This document shows, piece after piece, positions 9,440-19,972 of a stretch of 64,000 nt of DNA. This stretch comes from Riptortus pedestris. Its lineage: Eukaryota > Arthropoda > Insecta > Hemiptera > Alydidae. The position numbers were made by a program, and so were the translations under genes. Where the stretch lies: assembly GCA_019009955.1 (NCBI GenBank), contig CM032230.1:109961001-110025000 (forward strand). Reading direction: 5' to 3'. Position 1 is the stretch's first letter; every line of letters starts with the position of its first letter. The notes below the pieces were generated by a model. It was not told where the DNA came from. It was given only the letters and a program-made list of their open reading frames with translations, and made no database searches.

Positions 9440-12400
9440 AAATAAATATTCACTTCCCGCCAATTTATAGGATAACAGCCAAATGTTTCCAAACAAAACA
9501 AAAATTCGATACGAACGCTCGTTCAAAATTCTGGCTTGACTCGCAATCCAACCCTCAAGGGAAAGAATTGGAGTCATTTATTATAAACAATGACCTACAA
9601 ATTATTAACAAAAAATCATACTTGACTACATTTGAGAGCACTAGAGGGAAAAGTAATAGATTTAACTATAACAAATGCACGATTTTTTAGTAGTATTAAC
9701 AGATGGCACATTTCTAATCTCTCTGGTCACCATAGCATTGTCTTTAATATTCAAAATTAATCAACCTCCTCTACAAAAATCAAAAACTTTTTCTAGTTTT
9801 GATTAAATAGTAAAAAATGGTGATTGGAACACATTTCAGGATAGTTTATGTAAACAGTTAAATAAAACATTTCTAAATAATTCTTTTGACCTTGGTAAGT
9901 TTGATAATCTTGAAAAAATGATAACCAGAAAACTCTCAAGATTTACGCCTGAGGAAATAGTAAATAACTTCACCATATCTGATTAAATCATGCAATAGAG
10001 TTTTAAAAAATGTTGCCAAAACAGAAAATGCTTAAATAGATCAGTTCCATGGTGGAATAACGGGCTGGCCAAACTAAGAAAAGAAAGCAGCAAACTTAGA
10101 AAGGCTTATCAAAAAACAAAATCAGATTCCCAAGACAGAGAACTAGCTCGCGATCGATTCGTTAGTGTAGGTACGACATAAATATCAGAGATTTCTTAAA
10201 ACAAGTAAATTTAACGCATGGAAGGAATATTGCAATAGCTTAGACAGAAGCTCTGCTTGGGCATGACCTTATGAATATTCCTCGGGAAAAATTAAATCTA
10301 ATACCATGAAAACAATTAAAATATGTGATCAAGGCTATACAACAAATTATGCTCAAACTCTGGAACACTTACTTCACTCCCTTAATAGTGAGGATAACAT
10401 TAATACTGACACTATCGAGCAAAAACTCATGACACGAAACGCAAATTTTACCAAACACCGGAGATGACAGAGAACTCGAAATATCAGAAATTATGGAAAA
10501 TGTGAAGCATTTGGACTCTAAGAAGACACCAGTATGGGACAATTTAAATGCTGAAATAATAAAACACACAGCAGAGTACTTCCCTGATCTATTTTTAACA
10601 ATATATCAAATCGTATTTTCAACAAGTTAAATAACAAAACGGCAATTCTCATACCTATTCAAAAACCAGACAGTTCCAAGTGTAGGCCTATCAGCACTTT
10701 GTCAATGATGTCTAAAGTTCTGGATAAGGTAATAAATTCAAGACGTACACTATTTAAATGTTATTAAAATAATACATGACAGATGCAATAACAGAAAGAA
10801 CAAATATAATCCATGTAGCTTTAAATGGGAAATCTAATGTCATAATGGTTAGTCTGGATATCAAAGGAGCGTTTAAAATGCATGGTGGCCAGCTATCTTA
10901 AAAAAAATTTGTCATATAACTGTCCAAAAAATTTATATAAAATTATCTTAAATTTCTTTATAGAAAGATCTTTGACGATACAGAGCATGCATTATACTTA
11001 CACCAAGCCAATTACTATAGGTACTCCTCAGGGGTCAAGTTTATCTCCAACCCTGTAGAATATTTTAATCAACACTATTTTTGACGTACTGTTACCTCCT
11101 GCGACACACATAATTGCTTATGCTGATGATATAGTACTATTAATTGAAAATAAATGTTTTAAATTTCTTGAATATACTGCTAACAATTTACATAGCATAC
11201 TTTCCAATTGGACGAAACAGAACAAACTTTAATTTAACTCTGAAAAATCGAAATACATTATTTTTCTAGAAAATGGAATATCCCTCAACTAAATACTTTA
11301 CTTAACGACGTATCACAAGAAGAGACTGACATAATTAAATACTTAGGCATTCTCATGGACCGAAAACTAAATTGGAAAAGACACTGACTATATATACACT
11401 AAAGTTTCAAAACTCATTAACACGTTAAGTATCGCTAGAAGAACAACCTAGGGTATGAAATCAGAATGCCTCAAAACTATTTATGAAGGTGCAATTGTCC
11501 CTAATATGTTCTACGGTATTTCAGTATGGTATTATGCTCTACGCAGAAAAAGGAACCTGAAGACATTTCATACACTACAACGACTCATAGGCATTAAAAC
11601 TGCGAAAGGTTATAGAACTATTTCTTACGAGGCCAGTTGTGTTTTTAACACCAGCAGAATATAAAGCAGAAGAGCTGGCGACTGTACAACATAAAAAAAA
11701 CAACGAACTAACTACAAAGACATAATGAATATTACAATAGATAAATACATTAACTGCTCACAATGGCTACACCCGGCACTATTTGCGAAAGTAACATCAT
11801 ATTTGGACGAGCCGTGGACTGAAAACATTATGACATCCCACATATTTCCTGACGGAAGCAAAACTGACAACAACACACCTGGAGATGCATTAATTGTTGA
11901 GACTACAACTGGACATATTCTAAAATACAAATACCGACTTGATGCTAGATGCTCCAATAATCAAGCAGAGAAATACGCTGTTTTAAAAGCTACCGAATAT
12001 ATTATAAAATCAACATATAACCTACACAAATATACGGTCATTCACACAGACAGCACGACTCTCATTTACTCAATACGCAACCCTAATATACATGACCCGC
12101 TCACAGAAAACATTAGACAACAAATTCTAGAAATTATACATTTAAACCTACACATACACAAGAATGGGTAAAGGCCCATTCAGGAAAAATTGGAAACTAA
12201 CAAGCCAACACGTTAGCAAAGGAAGCAGCCCAGGATACAAAAATAAACCCAGAATTCGCCCTCCTACCACTCTCATACATTAAAAAAGACTTACTTACCG
12301 ACAAAATACATAAGTGGAACAGAGAATGGACGACATGTAACAAATTTTACAGCTTACACCAATAAATACCAAATATAAATCGCAACTACAACACAATTAA

Positions 12401-12913
12401 GAGTCACCGTCACAATTTCTAACGGAACATGGACAGACAGGACATTATTTAACAAGATTTAAAATTCATGACAATGACAAATGTACTTACGACTTACAGA
12501 CAATACCAACGTTTTTACATATACGGGATGTACTTTATGACTGCAACACATTAGATTAAATTTAATAATGAACATAATTTTAAAAGGAGGTAATTGGCCA
12601 GAACCACCTCGTATTATATTTAACAAATATAATAAAGAACTTATAAAGTTTATCAAAAGTATAAATATGGATGTAGCGAAAATCCATTAGAATGTAAAAT
12701 TTATTGTGAGGAACGGAAATCATAATTCAATATATTTACCTTACATAGACTCGCAAATTAAACATGGGCTGAGTTTAATTTTAATTGATATCTTTTTAGT
12801 TCTTATTGTCTTTAATTATCTTTACTTTTTTATATCATTTGTAATTACCATACTTATTTTATATTGCATTTTATTTTATTTCTTGTATATAATATTTGAG
12901 TAGATAGTTGATA

Positions 12914-12965
<52 letters not shown>
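9440..12965 (+). mobile_element. Non-LTR retrotransposon (I-group-like, with RNase H), 5'-truncated and decayed
   Basis: In order it shows the end of an AP-type endonuclease (WLDSQSNPQGKELESFI; the ESTRGKSN pattern near 9630), then a reverse transcriptase with GTPQGSSLSPTL near 11020-11060 and AYADDIVLL near 11117-11150. An RNase H follows at 11725-12171 with acidic residues in PDGSKT, NQAEKYAVL and IHTDSTT, and then the AHSGKIGN motif near 12180. Many stops and frameshifts show it is dead. It ends in an AT-rich 3' region and a (TA)n tract at 12919-12966. The exact 5' end is not visible but lies within about 100 bp of the CENP-L ATG. Confidence 0.8.
11725..12171 (+). pseudogene. RNase H domain of the non-LTR element, longest surviving frame
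   Basis: This is a 148-codon frame within the retrotransposon. It carries PDGSKTDNN (first acidic residue), NQAEKYAVLKATEY (second) and VIHTDSTTLIYSI (third), the RNase HI catalytic spacing. The expected downstream H-x-G motif is in another frame just after the stop, so the domain is frameshifted. RNase H points to the I/LOA group rather than Jockey or R1 proper. Confidence 0.75.
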
Positions 12966-12969
<4 letters not shown>

Positions 12970-13265
12970 AAAATAATGATGTATTTAAACATAATAATAC
13001 ATGTATTATGCCATGTGGCAATGGAACATGTATTCAAATAAATAACTCCTCATAGGGTTACTATGAGGAGGGGGAAAAAATACTTTCCCTTCAAATGCAT
13101 TTTAATTATTATATACTAAAAAAAACACAAGAACAAGTTCAAATCACTCTTCTTTGTACTAAACTATAGAAATCATGGTGAAAATGCAGCTTAACTCCCA
13201 CCCTTGGCGGCGCACTTTTGAAAATGGCGACCGCGGCGATTTTTTTTTTAACTTTATCTTTTTTT

Positions 13266-13400
13266 TTAGCAGATATCCCTTAAGGGAAATCAGCTATTGT
13301 GGTCGTACTCATGACGCGATATTCGAAAAATTTCTTCAAATTTCCATCGATCCTACCCAGGAGATGACGAAAATGAGGTCCGTTCAAAATTATATATATC
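13266..13400 (-). repeat. Rep-A 3' end fragment
   Basis: Read on the minus strand this is the conserved Rep-A terminal block: gaacggacctcattttcgtc, ctgggtaggatcgatgg, then the hairpin and ...gggatatctgcta. Only the terminal part and a short AT tract remain. The sequence to its left is a short GC-rich segment (ggcgaccgcggcg). Confidence 0.7.
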
Positions 13401-13679
13401 AATCAAATCAAATAACAAGCTGCCCCCATTTTGAGGGTACCCGTTTGGGTCAGCCTCCTAATCAGCCCACCAGGGTATATAGGTAAAATAAAAATTGTTT
13501 TTAAATGCTTTATATATGCTGAATTTTTTTTTTGTAGGGAATTAATTTGATTTAATTAAATTTTGCGATGGTGGGTGACTAGTTTTAGAGGACAGCTTAT
13601 GTAGAGCTTTATTTTATTTTGTACAAGTGATGGTTAATCATTCTGATATTGATATTAATATACATAATAAATATATATA

Positions 13680-13913
13680 TAGTTCTTTTGGATTGCAAAA
13701 TTAAATACTCACAAGTTTCACAGTTTTTATCACTGCACAATTTATTTCACAATGCACAATACACTTGGTAATTATTCTTAATTACTACTCACAGTATACA
13801 CTGATAGCGTCACTGTTCTTCAGATTACAAAGTCCAATAATTTACTCACGGTCTCTGAAGTACACCAAAAAACGGCACTGCACTGTCCTTTACTCGAGGC
13901 ACTGCACTGTCCT
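13680..13913 (-). repeat. LTR-2 family, right-hand part of a copy split by a hAT insertion
   Basis: On the minus strand this part ends tttgcaatccaaaagaact, the same end as the + strand copy at 35920-36390. The shared stretch includes gcactgcactgtcc-type units and caagcttcac-type 3' sequence. The hAT element interrupts it and the copy resumes at 17056. Confidence 0.6.
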
Positions 13914-16900
13914 CACAGTTGGGCAAAATTTAGCTAAACTTATAGCTAAAAGCTATAGCTAAATTAGCTTTATCTATAATGTACTGGGAACTAATAGCTT
14001 AGCTGTTAGCTGTTTGCTTATAGCTAATTCTTGTAACTTAATTAGCTATTAGCTGAAATAGGCAACCAATTTTTTTATAGCTAGTAGAATTAGTTATTGC
14101 TGTAGCTAATAACTGATTAGTTTTATTTGTAGTTGCAACTAAAAAACTAAGAAATAACATAGGAAATTGGGGAAGTTTATTATGAGGGTAGATAATTGAA
14201 CCCCGAATAAAAACAAATTCAACGAATATTAACACAAAAATTTATTAACAATTGAATTACATTTTGGAAAAAAAATAAATAAACCATTTTAAAATACATA
14301 AGCAACGTAACTTAAAATACTTAGAACTAGGAAAACAATTTTTTCCAAAACATTAACTACAAAAATAAATAATGACATGAGCTAGTACGATTGAATTAAA
14401 TTTGTTCACTTATTCAAGAAATTAATTAAAAATTACAATATACGTTTAAAATAATACTCGAAAAAACTTTAGAAAAACTTAAAAAATAATTCCCTTCTAC
14501 GCTTCATTGAAAATAAATTCATTGGCTTTCAATACTACTCTTATTTCGAAATTTTTATCTGTCAACCTATTTGCTTTCGCCTGTTAGTAAGAGTTGCAAA
14601 AGAAAAAAGCCTCTCTACTGGTGCCGAAGAAGGAAGGGGAGTGATAAACTTCATGAAGACTTTCTTGATAGCCGGAAAAGCGTCCAAACTTTTGACATCT
14701 GTTAGTCCACAGCCGAAATAATTTAAAATTTCAATCTGTGCTTTAGCTTCATCATGATTAGTGACCGCTAGTTCTTCGTTTACTCCGAAATCAAAGAAGT
14801 CCATGAATGCAGGAGTTTTTTCTCGATCTGCACGTGTCGATAGGGACGGGGTGTTCTCCTTAGTTGAAGCTAATATTTCTTGGATTACAGCATTCTTGAA
14901 AAGTTGTAATATTTTTTCTTGAAATTGAACGTCAACGCATGGAAACCACCGCTTTTTGAAAGTAGGATGTGATATAGCTGCTAATGCTGCTGATTCTGAT
15001 GTTACCGAGGTTAGGCTAAAGAAATCATAAAATCTTCTTTCCACGCTCGATGTATAGATTTCAAGTAAAGGAGTGCAATACAACCATGATGTCTCATTGA
15101 GCAAGTGCAGTTTTCTTCGGAGCACTACTAATCCAGGAAGGAGCATGCCAAAGAAAACATTTTTTTCACCTTGGAGGATATCGATGATAGAGGCCAGGGG
15201 TTCTGAACACTCAATATATTCGTGTATATACAAAAAATCCTCCTCAAGAAGCTGTTGGCTGCTTTTTATTTTTAAATTTCGATATAGATGATGGATTTTA
15301 TCCTTGATGCTGTATATCTTTTTAAGGGATTCAAATAACGAATTCCATCTCGTATCACCTGGTCTCGGTAACGTGTGTCCTAATACTTCTTGAATTATTT
15401 CCGGGGTCTTCGGCCTGGAAGCAAAACTCCATAGAGCACTGCACTTACCAAATACATTTTTATGACGTTCAGCTAAATTCGGATGTTTTTTAAAACCATT
15501 AGTTACATCAGAAGTTGCACACAAATGTAAAGTATGTGAGGCACATCGATAATGATTTGGCAGAGTTTTTTCCATTACCTGGGAAAAATGCTCGGTATTG
15601 GAAGATGCTTTCGAGGGAGATGCACTGCCGCTTTGTTCCATAGCTACATCATCCTCAGAGTCTGTTGAGCTCTGTGCAAAGTCATTTTCCTCAACATTAT
15701 CAAGGAAAAGGCACGGTTCATTTTCAGCACTTATTTCTATAACATTTTTGTTTATACCAAAAGTTTTGAACGCCTTTACAAAATTCGAAGCATTATCTGT
15801 AATCGTAGCCCTTATCTTTGAGCAAGTTAAACCAAAACTCAAATGGATATTTTGTAATAGGGAGGCAATTCTGTCGTAGGAGTGGGTTTTCGAAAATCGT
15901 TTACACGCTAAAGCCGCGGATTTTCTTTGATAATTGTCATCTATCCAATGGCAGTAACCCCAAAGAAACTTCTTTCGTCTCCCTGACAATATGTCGGCAG
16001 ACGTACAAACATAATCGACGTTTTTCAGCTGGTCCTTAATATTATAGTTGTTTTCATTATATAGCTCTTCTACTTTTCTTACAACAGATCGCCGAGAAGG
16101 AAATCGAAGTCCAATGTCTCCTATGCCAAGATCATCCATGATTTCTTTTAAATATTTGTCTTCAATGGCTCGAAAGGGTATCATTGAGTGAACTATAAAT
16201 TTGGACATTTTTACTTCGAAATCGTGTTGAGCCAGGTCATTTACTTTTGAAGAAGTCATATTTCTCGGTCCCTGTCTACTAGACTTATTTACTTTTTTTA
16301 CATCACGCCTCCGTTTTTCTTCTTCCAAATGATTTTTGTAATCTTTAAAGGTTTCTTCGCCATGGTTTCGTTTCAAATGCGATATAAAATTGTGTGTTGA
16401 TTGTCTAGTTCCCTTTATTTCCATTTTACATATTTGACAAGCGGCGGTGTATTTATCGTTTGTAGGTTTACTTTGGATTAATTGATAAAACTTACCATCT
16501 AAAATAGTCAATGTTGGCTTGATTTCACTTGTAGCAAATAGAACGTTTTCACTATCAGCTGCATCAAGTTTTGAAGAGAAAGAAATATTTGAACAAACAG
16601 AGTTACAGGAACCACCTTCACATTCCATTGCTGACTCCATCTCGTACTGCATAAATCTTTCCCTTATCGTAAAAATTGAATGAATTTTCTAAGGAGAGGT
16701 AAACAAAAAATAGGATTATATAGCTTGGAGATCGCACAAATAAATATTACTCACAACTCTAATAAGGTTCCAAAGGTCAAAACGCACAAATAAGGAAATA
16801 ATTAGCTGTTAGCTATTGTTTGGCAGCTAAAGCTAAAGTTAATTAGTTTTAGTTGTCCTGACAGCTAATGTTTATAGATTAAAAAAAATTAGTTGTTCAT

Positions 16901-17055
16901 GGCAACTAACAGTTAATTTAGTTGTACAAATCAGCTATGTATCAACAGTTAATAACTAAATGAACTGCATTTTTATCGCAGTTAATTATGCAACTAATTA
17001 GCTGTTTAGTTTAGCCTTAGCTAACTAAAAATTAGTTAACTAATGCCCAACTGTG
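13914..17055 (-). mobile_element. hAT transposon with 8-bp target duplication
   Basis: The ends are inverted: CACAGTTGGGC at 13914 and GCCCAACTGTG ending at 17055. Both sides are flanked by the direct 8-mer actgtcct (13906-13913 and 17056-17063), the duplication expected of hAT. Both subterminal regions (about 13928-14130 and 16800-17040) are packed with TAGCTA/TTAGTTA-type motifs, likely transposase binding sites. The transposase is on the minus strand. The element is 3142 bp. Confidence 0.9.
14497..16652 (-). pseudogene. hAT transposase (BED zinc finger type), frameshifted at the C-terminus
   Basis: A 696-codon frame runs from ATG at 16652 to a stop at 14562. A BED-type zinc finger lies at residues 72-97 (C72, C75, H92, H97). 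The RNase H-like core has ATITDNASNFVKAF and the RCASHTLHLCATSD motif. The hATC dimerisation motif SSAPVERLFSFATLTNRRKQ is at the very end. The frame stops just after it, but another frame continues LTDKNFEIRVVLKANEFIFN to a stop at 14497, the usual end of hAT transposases. One small indel therefore removes about the last 20 residues. The rest looks intact, so the insertion is fairly young. Confidence 0.85.
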
Positions 17056-17400
17056 ACTGTCCTTTACTCGCGGCAATGCACTGTCATGAACACGGCACTA
17101 AACTGTTACTTCCAGTCACGGCACAATACTGTTCTTCTTATAAAAACACTTTACCGCACTGCACTAAGTCACACTGTAGCACCAAACGCACATATGAGCA
17201 CTTGAGAAGAAACTGACTCGCTCGCGGCTGGCCGGTTCTTAATATAGTTGGCCGGCATACATCAAAGGGGAATTGTCTGGCCCCTTCGACGCTGGACTGG
17301 ACGGGTCTAGTAGGGGCTCGACCCACTGTCGGCTTCTTTGATCTATCTCGCACTTCCCAAATACGCGACTCTCTCTCTGAAGGATTATTCATGTATTTAA
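17056..17400 (-). repeat. LTR-2 family, left-hand part (promoter side)
   Basis: The segment continues the copy interrupted by the hAT. On the minus strand it contains ctatattaagaaccggcc, a TATA-like box, followed by cagtttcttctcaagtg, in the same arrangement as ctataaaatcagcccagc ... cagctctcttcaagtg near 35965-36020. The repeated cagtgcagtgccgtg units follow. It is consistent with a solo LTR (U3 with promoter, then R). Confidence 0.55.
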
Positions 17401-17406
17401 TTTTCG

Positions 17407-17411
<5 letters not shown>

Positions 17412-17469
<58 letters not shown>

Positions 17470-17948
17470 GCGGTCGCAATTTTTGTTTGATCATTACCAA
17501 ACTTCATATTTAAGCGTTTTACGTAAAAAGAAAGATTAAGTTCGTTAATGGCTGAAATCGGACCAGTGGGAGGGGGGGGGTTTAGAGGGAGAATTTTTGA
17601 AAATTCGAAATATCTCCGTTATTATGCGTCGGATCGAAAAATTGTATAGAATCAATCTTATTGCAAATTAAATTTACTATAAATATTGTTCTATACATTT
17701 ATTCTGTATCTTGAATATTAACCGAGATATTTGCATTTGTATGCATGTATGTGGTCGGCAGGAGTCGGCTACGTTCGGCACTCTCCGCCGAGAGCTAAGG
17801 CGGGCCGTTTCGGTAACTGTTCGTCCCTCGTGAATACGTTTAGAGATTCCTTACTACTACTTTTGTTATTAGGCGGATTTCTCTATTGTAAAACTTCACG
17901 TGGGAAATATGCTTAGTTTACGCAGCCCCTGCTTGACGGACTTTTATC
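17412..17948 (-). mobile_element. Rep-A element, minus orientation, lacking its 3' block
   Basis: Reading on the minus strand, the 5' end is gtccgtcaagcaggggctgcg then taaactaagcatatttccc at 17948-17900. The body passes through the gtaactgttcgtccctcg and accgagatatttgc blocks and ends in (TA)n at 17412-17465. It lies head-to-head with the + strand copy that starts at 17988. Confidence 0.65.
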
Positions 17949-17987
17949 ATATTATGGATGAGCTCACAATCAATATCTATGAAGAAA

Positions 17988-19151
17988 AGCGTCCGTCAAA
18001 CAGGGGCTGGTAAACTAAGCATGTTTTCCATTCGCTGGTATAACACGCTTGTAATCCCATATTCTCCATTGAGGGGGGGGGGGGGGCTAAAGTGTAGTTT
18101 AGTCCCCGTACGCCGCCATCTTGTTTCGCAAACAAAATCCCCGCCCTCGCTTAAAACCACCGATGGCCTATTTTGGAAATTTTAGTGTTAAAAAATATAA
18201 AGTTAGAAAAACAAAATCCCCGCCCTCGCTTAAAACCACCGATGGCCTATTTTGGAAATTTTAAAGTGTTAAAAAATATAAAGTTAGAAAAACAAAATCC
18301 CCGCCCTCGCTTAAAACCACCGATGGCGTATTTTGGAAATTTTAAAGTGTTAAAAAATATAAAGTTAGAAAAACAAAATCCCCGCCCTCGCTTAAAACCA
18401 CCGATGGCGTATTTTGGAAATAGTTAGAAAAACAAAATGGCCGTCATCGTCATCGTGCGCCACCAAGGGGGGGGGGCTGAAATACACTTTCACGGGAGTG
18501 GGGGGGGGGGGGGTCTGAAGGCAGAAAACAAGAAAGTACGAATAACTCTCTTAATGCTTGAGTTACGAATAAAATGCTTAGAACAACAATTATAGATAAT
18601 CAATAGTTTAAAATGATTGGTCATATAACATTTCCCCCATATAATCCTACTCCATAATAACAGGGATAATTTGAATTTTCGAATTCCCCCATTAATCTCT
18701 CTTACTCCAAGTCAAATTACTGACACTAAAAAATGTGTCAAATAAAGTGCTTCATAATATAACAGCTTATTGTTGATATGACATGAGTAGGATTGGGGGT
18801 TTAATGAAGGCCGAAAACTAAAAAACGCTAATATCTTGGTTAACATTAAAGATAATGAAAACATTTACAGATCTTTTAATTTGTTATAAGACTGATTCTA
18901 TACAAATTTTCGATCCGATGTACAGTAACGGAGATATTCTGAATTTTTGAAAATCCTCCCCTCTAAACCCCCCCCCCCTCGCACTGGTCTGATTTCAGCC
19001 GCCATTAACGATATATACATATATCATTTTGAACGGACCTCATTTTTATTATCTCCTGGGTAGGATCGATGGACATTTAAAGAAAATTTTCGAAAATCAC
19101 GTCATGAGTAGGACCTCAATAGCTGATTTCCCTTGTGGGAAATCTGCTAAA
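17988..19151 (+). mobile_element. Rep-A element, with internal 81-bp minisatellite
   Basis: Its 5' end is gtccgtcaaacaggggctgg at 17988. The 3' end carries gaacggacctcatttttatt and the terminal hairpin to gggaaatctgcta at about 19150. Between them is an insertion containing an 81-bp tandem repeat and several G-runs. The usual central microsatellite is reduced to a short tatatacatatat. Confidence 0.6.
18131..18430 (+). repeat. 81-bp minisatellite, about four units
   Basis: Units start aacaaaatccccgccctcgc at 18131, 18210, 18291 and 18372, giving spacings of 79, 81 and 81. Because 81 is a multiple of three, units 1-4 stay open as one 84-codon frame (18173-18427) repeating NPRPRLKPPMAYFGN. I regard the frame as a by-product of the period, not a gene. 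Copies differ by single bases (ggcctatt versus ggcgtatt). Confidence 0.85.
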
Positions 19152-19199
19152 AAACTAAAGGAGTCTTTTAGTATACTGAATTAAGTCTCCTGAAATTAA

Positions 19200-19968
19200 C
19201 AAGGGGGAGTGGGAACGTTGCGTCAATCTGACCCAGCAACATCTTTGGAGCGCTCTAGAAATTATATTCCTTTACTTCTGAACTTGTCCACATCAAACTA
19301 AGTTCTACTGGTAAGCTGGCAATATTTAGTTGTTTCTTTATTAAAGGAATTTGGTGTTATTTTCTTCCAAAATTGTTCGTGGGTCTTTCTGACCAAATGT
19401 TCCTACTAACGTGACATTTTTTAAACATGGCCAGCACATCGAAACAGTTTTATAATGTTAACGATCCAAAAGATATTGAACTAATACATGCAATTTTAGA
19501 AGAAAATGATTGTTTATCATGTAATGATGAAGTTGGAGACCTTCTATTGAATTAAACGACTACTAGCACAAAAATTGGTCAAGTACGAGCCTCCACAAAG
19601 GGGCAAACTGGACCCCAAAAAAAGAGGGTGCTGCATTGACTGTAAGGACAATAAATCAAAGCATTTTTGTAAGAAATGCTTCAACTACCTTTGTCTGAAT
19701 CATGCCAATATATATTGTACTGAGTAGAAGGAATTTATATTTTTTCATTTTGGATATCTATTAATTTTTTCAGGTTTTGAATATTAAAACAATAAGATTG
19801 ATGTTTATTATGTACTTTATATTTCAATATTAATTGAATGAGACATTTAATTATTAAAAATAAAATAATGTGAATTAAGTGTACTTTAAATCGCCCTTAA
19901 TGACTAGCGGGTCAATTTAACCTAATGTTCTCACAAATGTGAGGATTTTTCACGTTCCCACTGCCGGG
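19200..19968 (+). mobile_element. piggyBac element, internally deleted
   Basis: TTAA flanks both ends (19196-19199 and 19969-19972). The termini share gtgggaacg near the left end and its complement cgttcccac near the right. Inside, an N-terminal frame opens MASTSKQFYNVNDPKDIELI at 19427. Further on, a cysteine-rich tail CCIDCKDNKSKHFCKKCFNY ends in a stop near 19727, as in the C-terminal zinc finger of piggyBac transposases. The catalytic core between them is missing, so the element is non-autonomous. Confidence 0.75.
19427..19727 (+). pseudogene. piggyBac transposase remnant (N- and C-terminal pieces)
   Basis: An N-terminal piece of 42 codons (19427-19555) is followed, after a frame change, by the lysine-rich linker and Cys-rich finger (CxxC, CxxC, C...C pattern) ending CTE-stop. 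The DDD catalytic domain is deleted, leaving about one tenth of a normal transposase of roughly 570-600 residues. Confidence 0.7.
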
Positions 19969-19972
19969 TTAA

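Noticed and set aside
18173..18427. 84-codon frame repeating NPRPRLKPPMAYFGN
   Set aside because: It exists only because the minisatellite period is a multiple of three; no start context, splice sites or family similarity.
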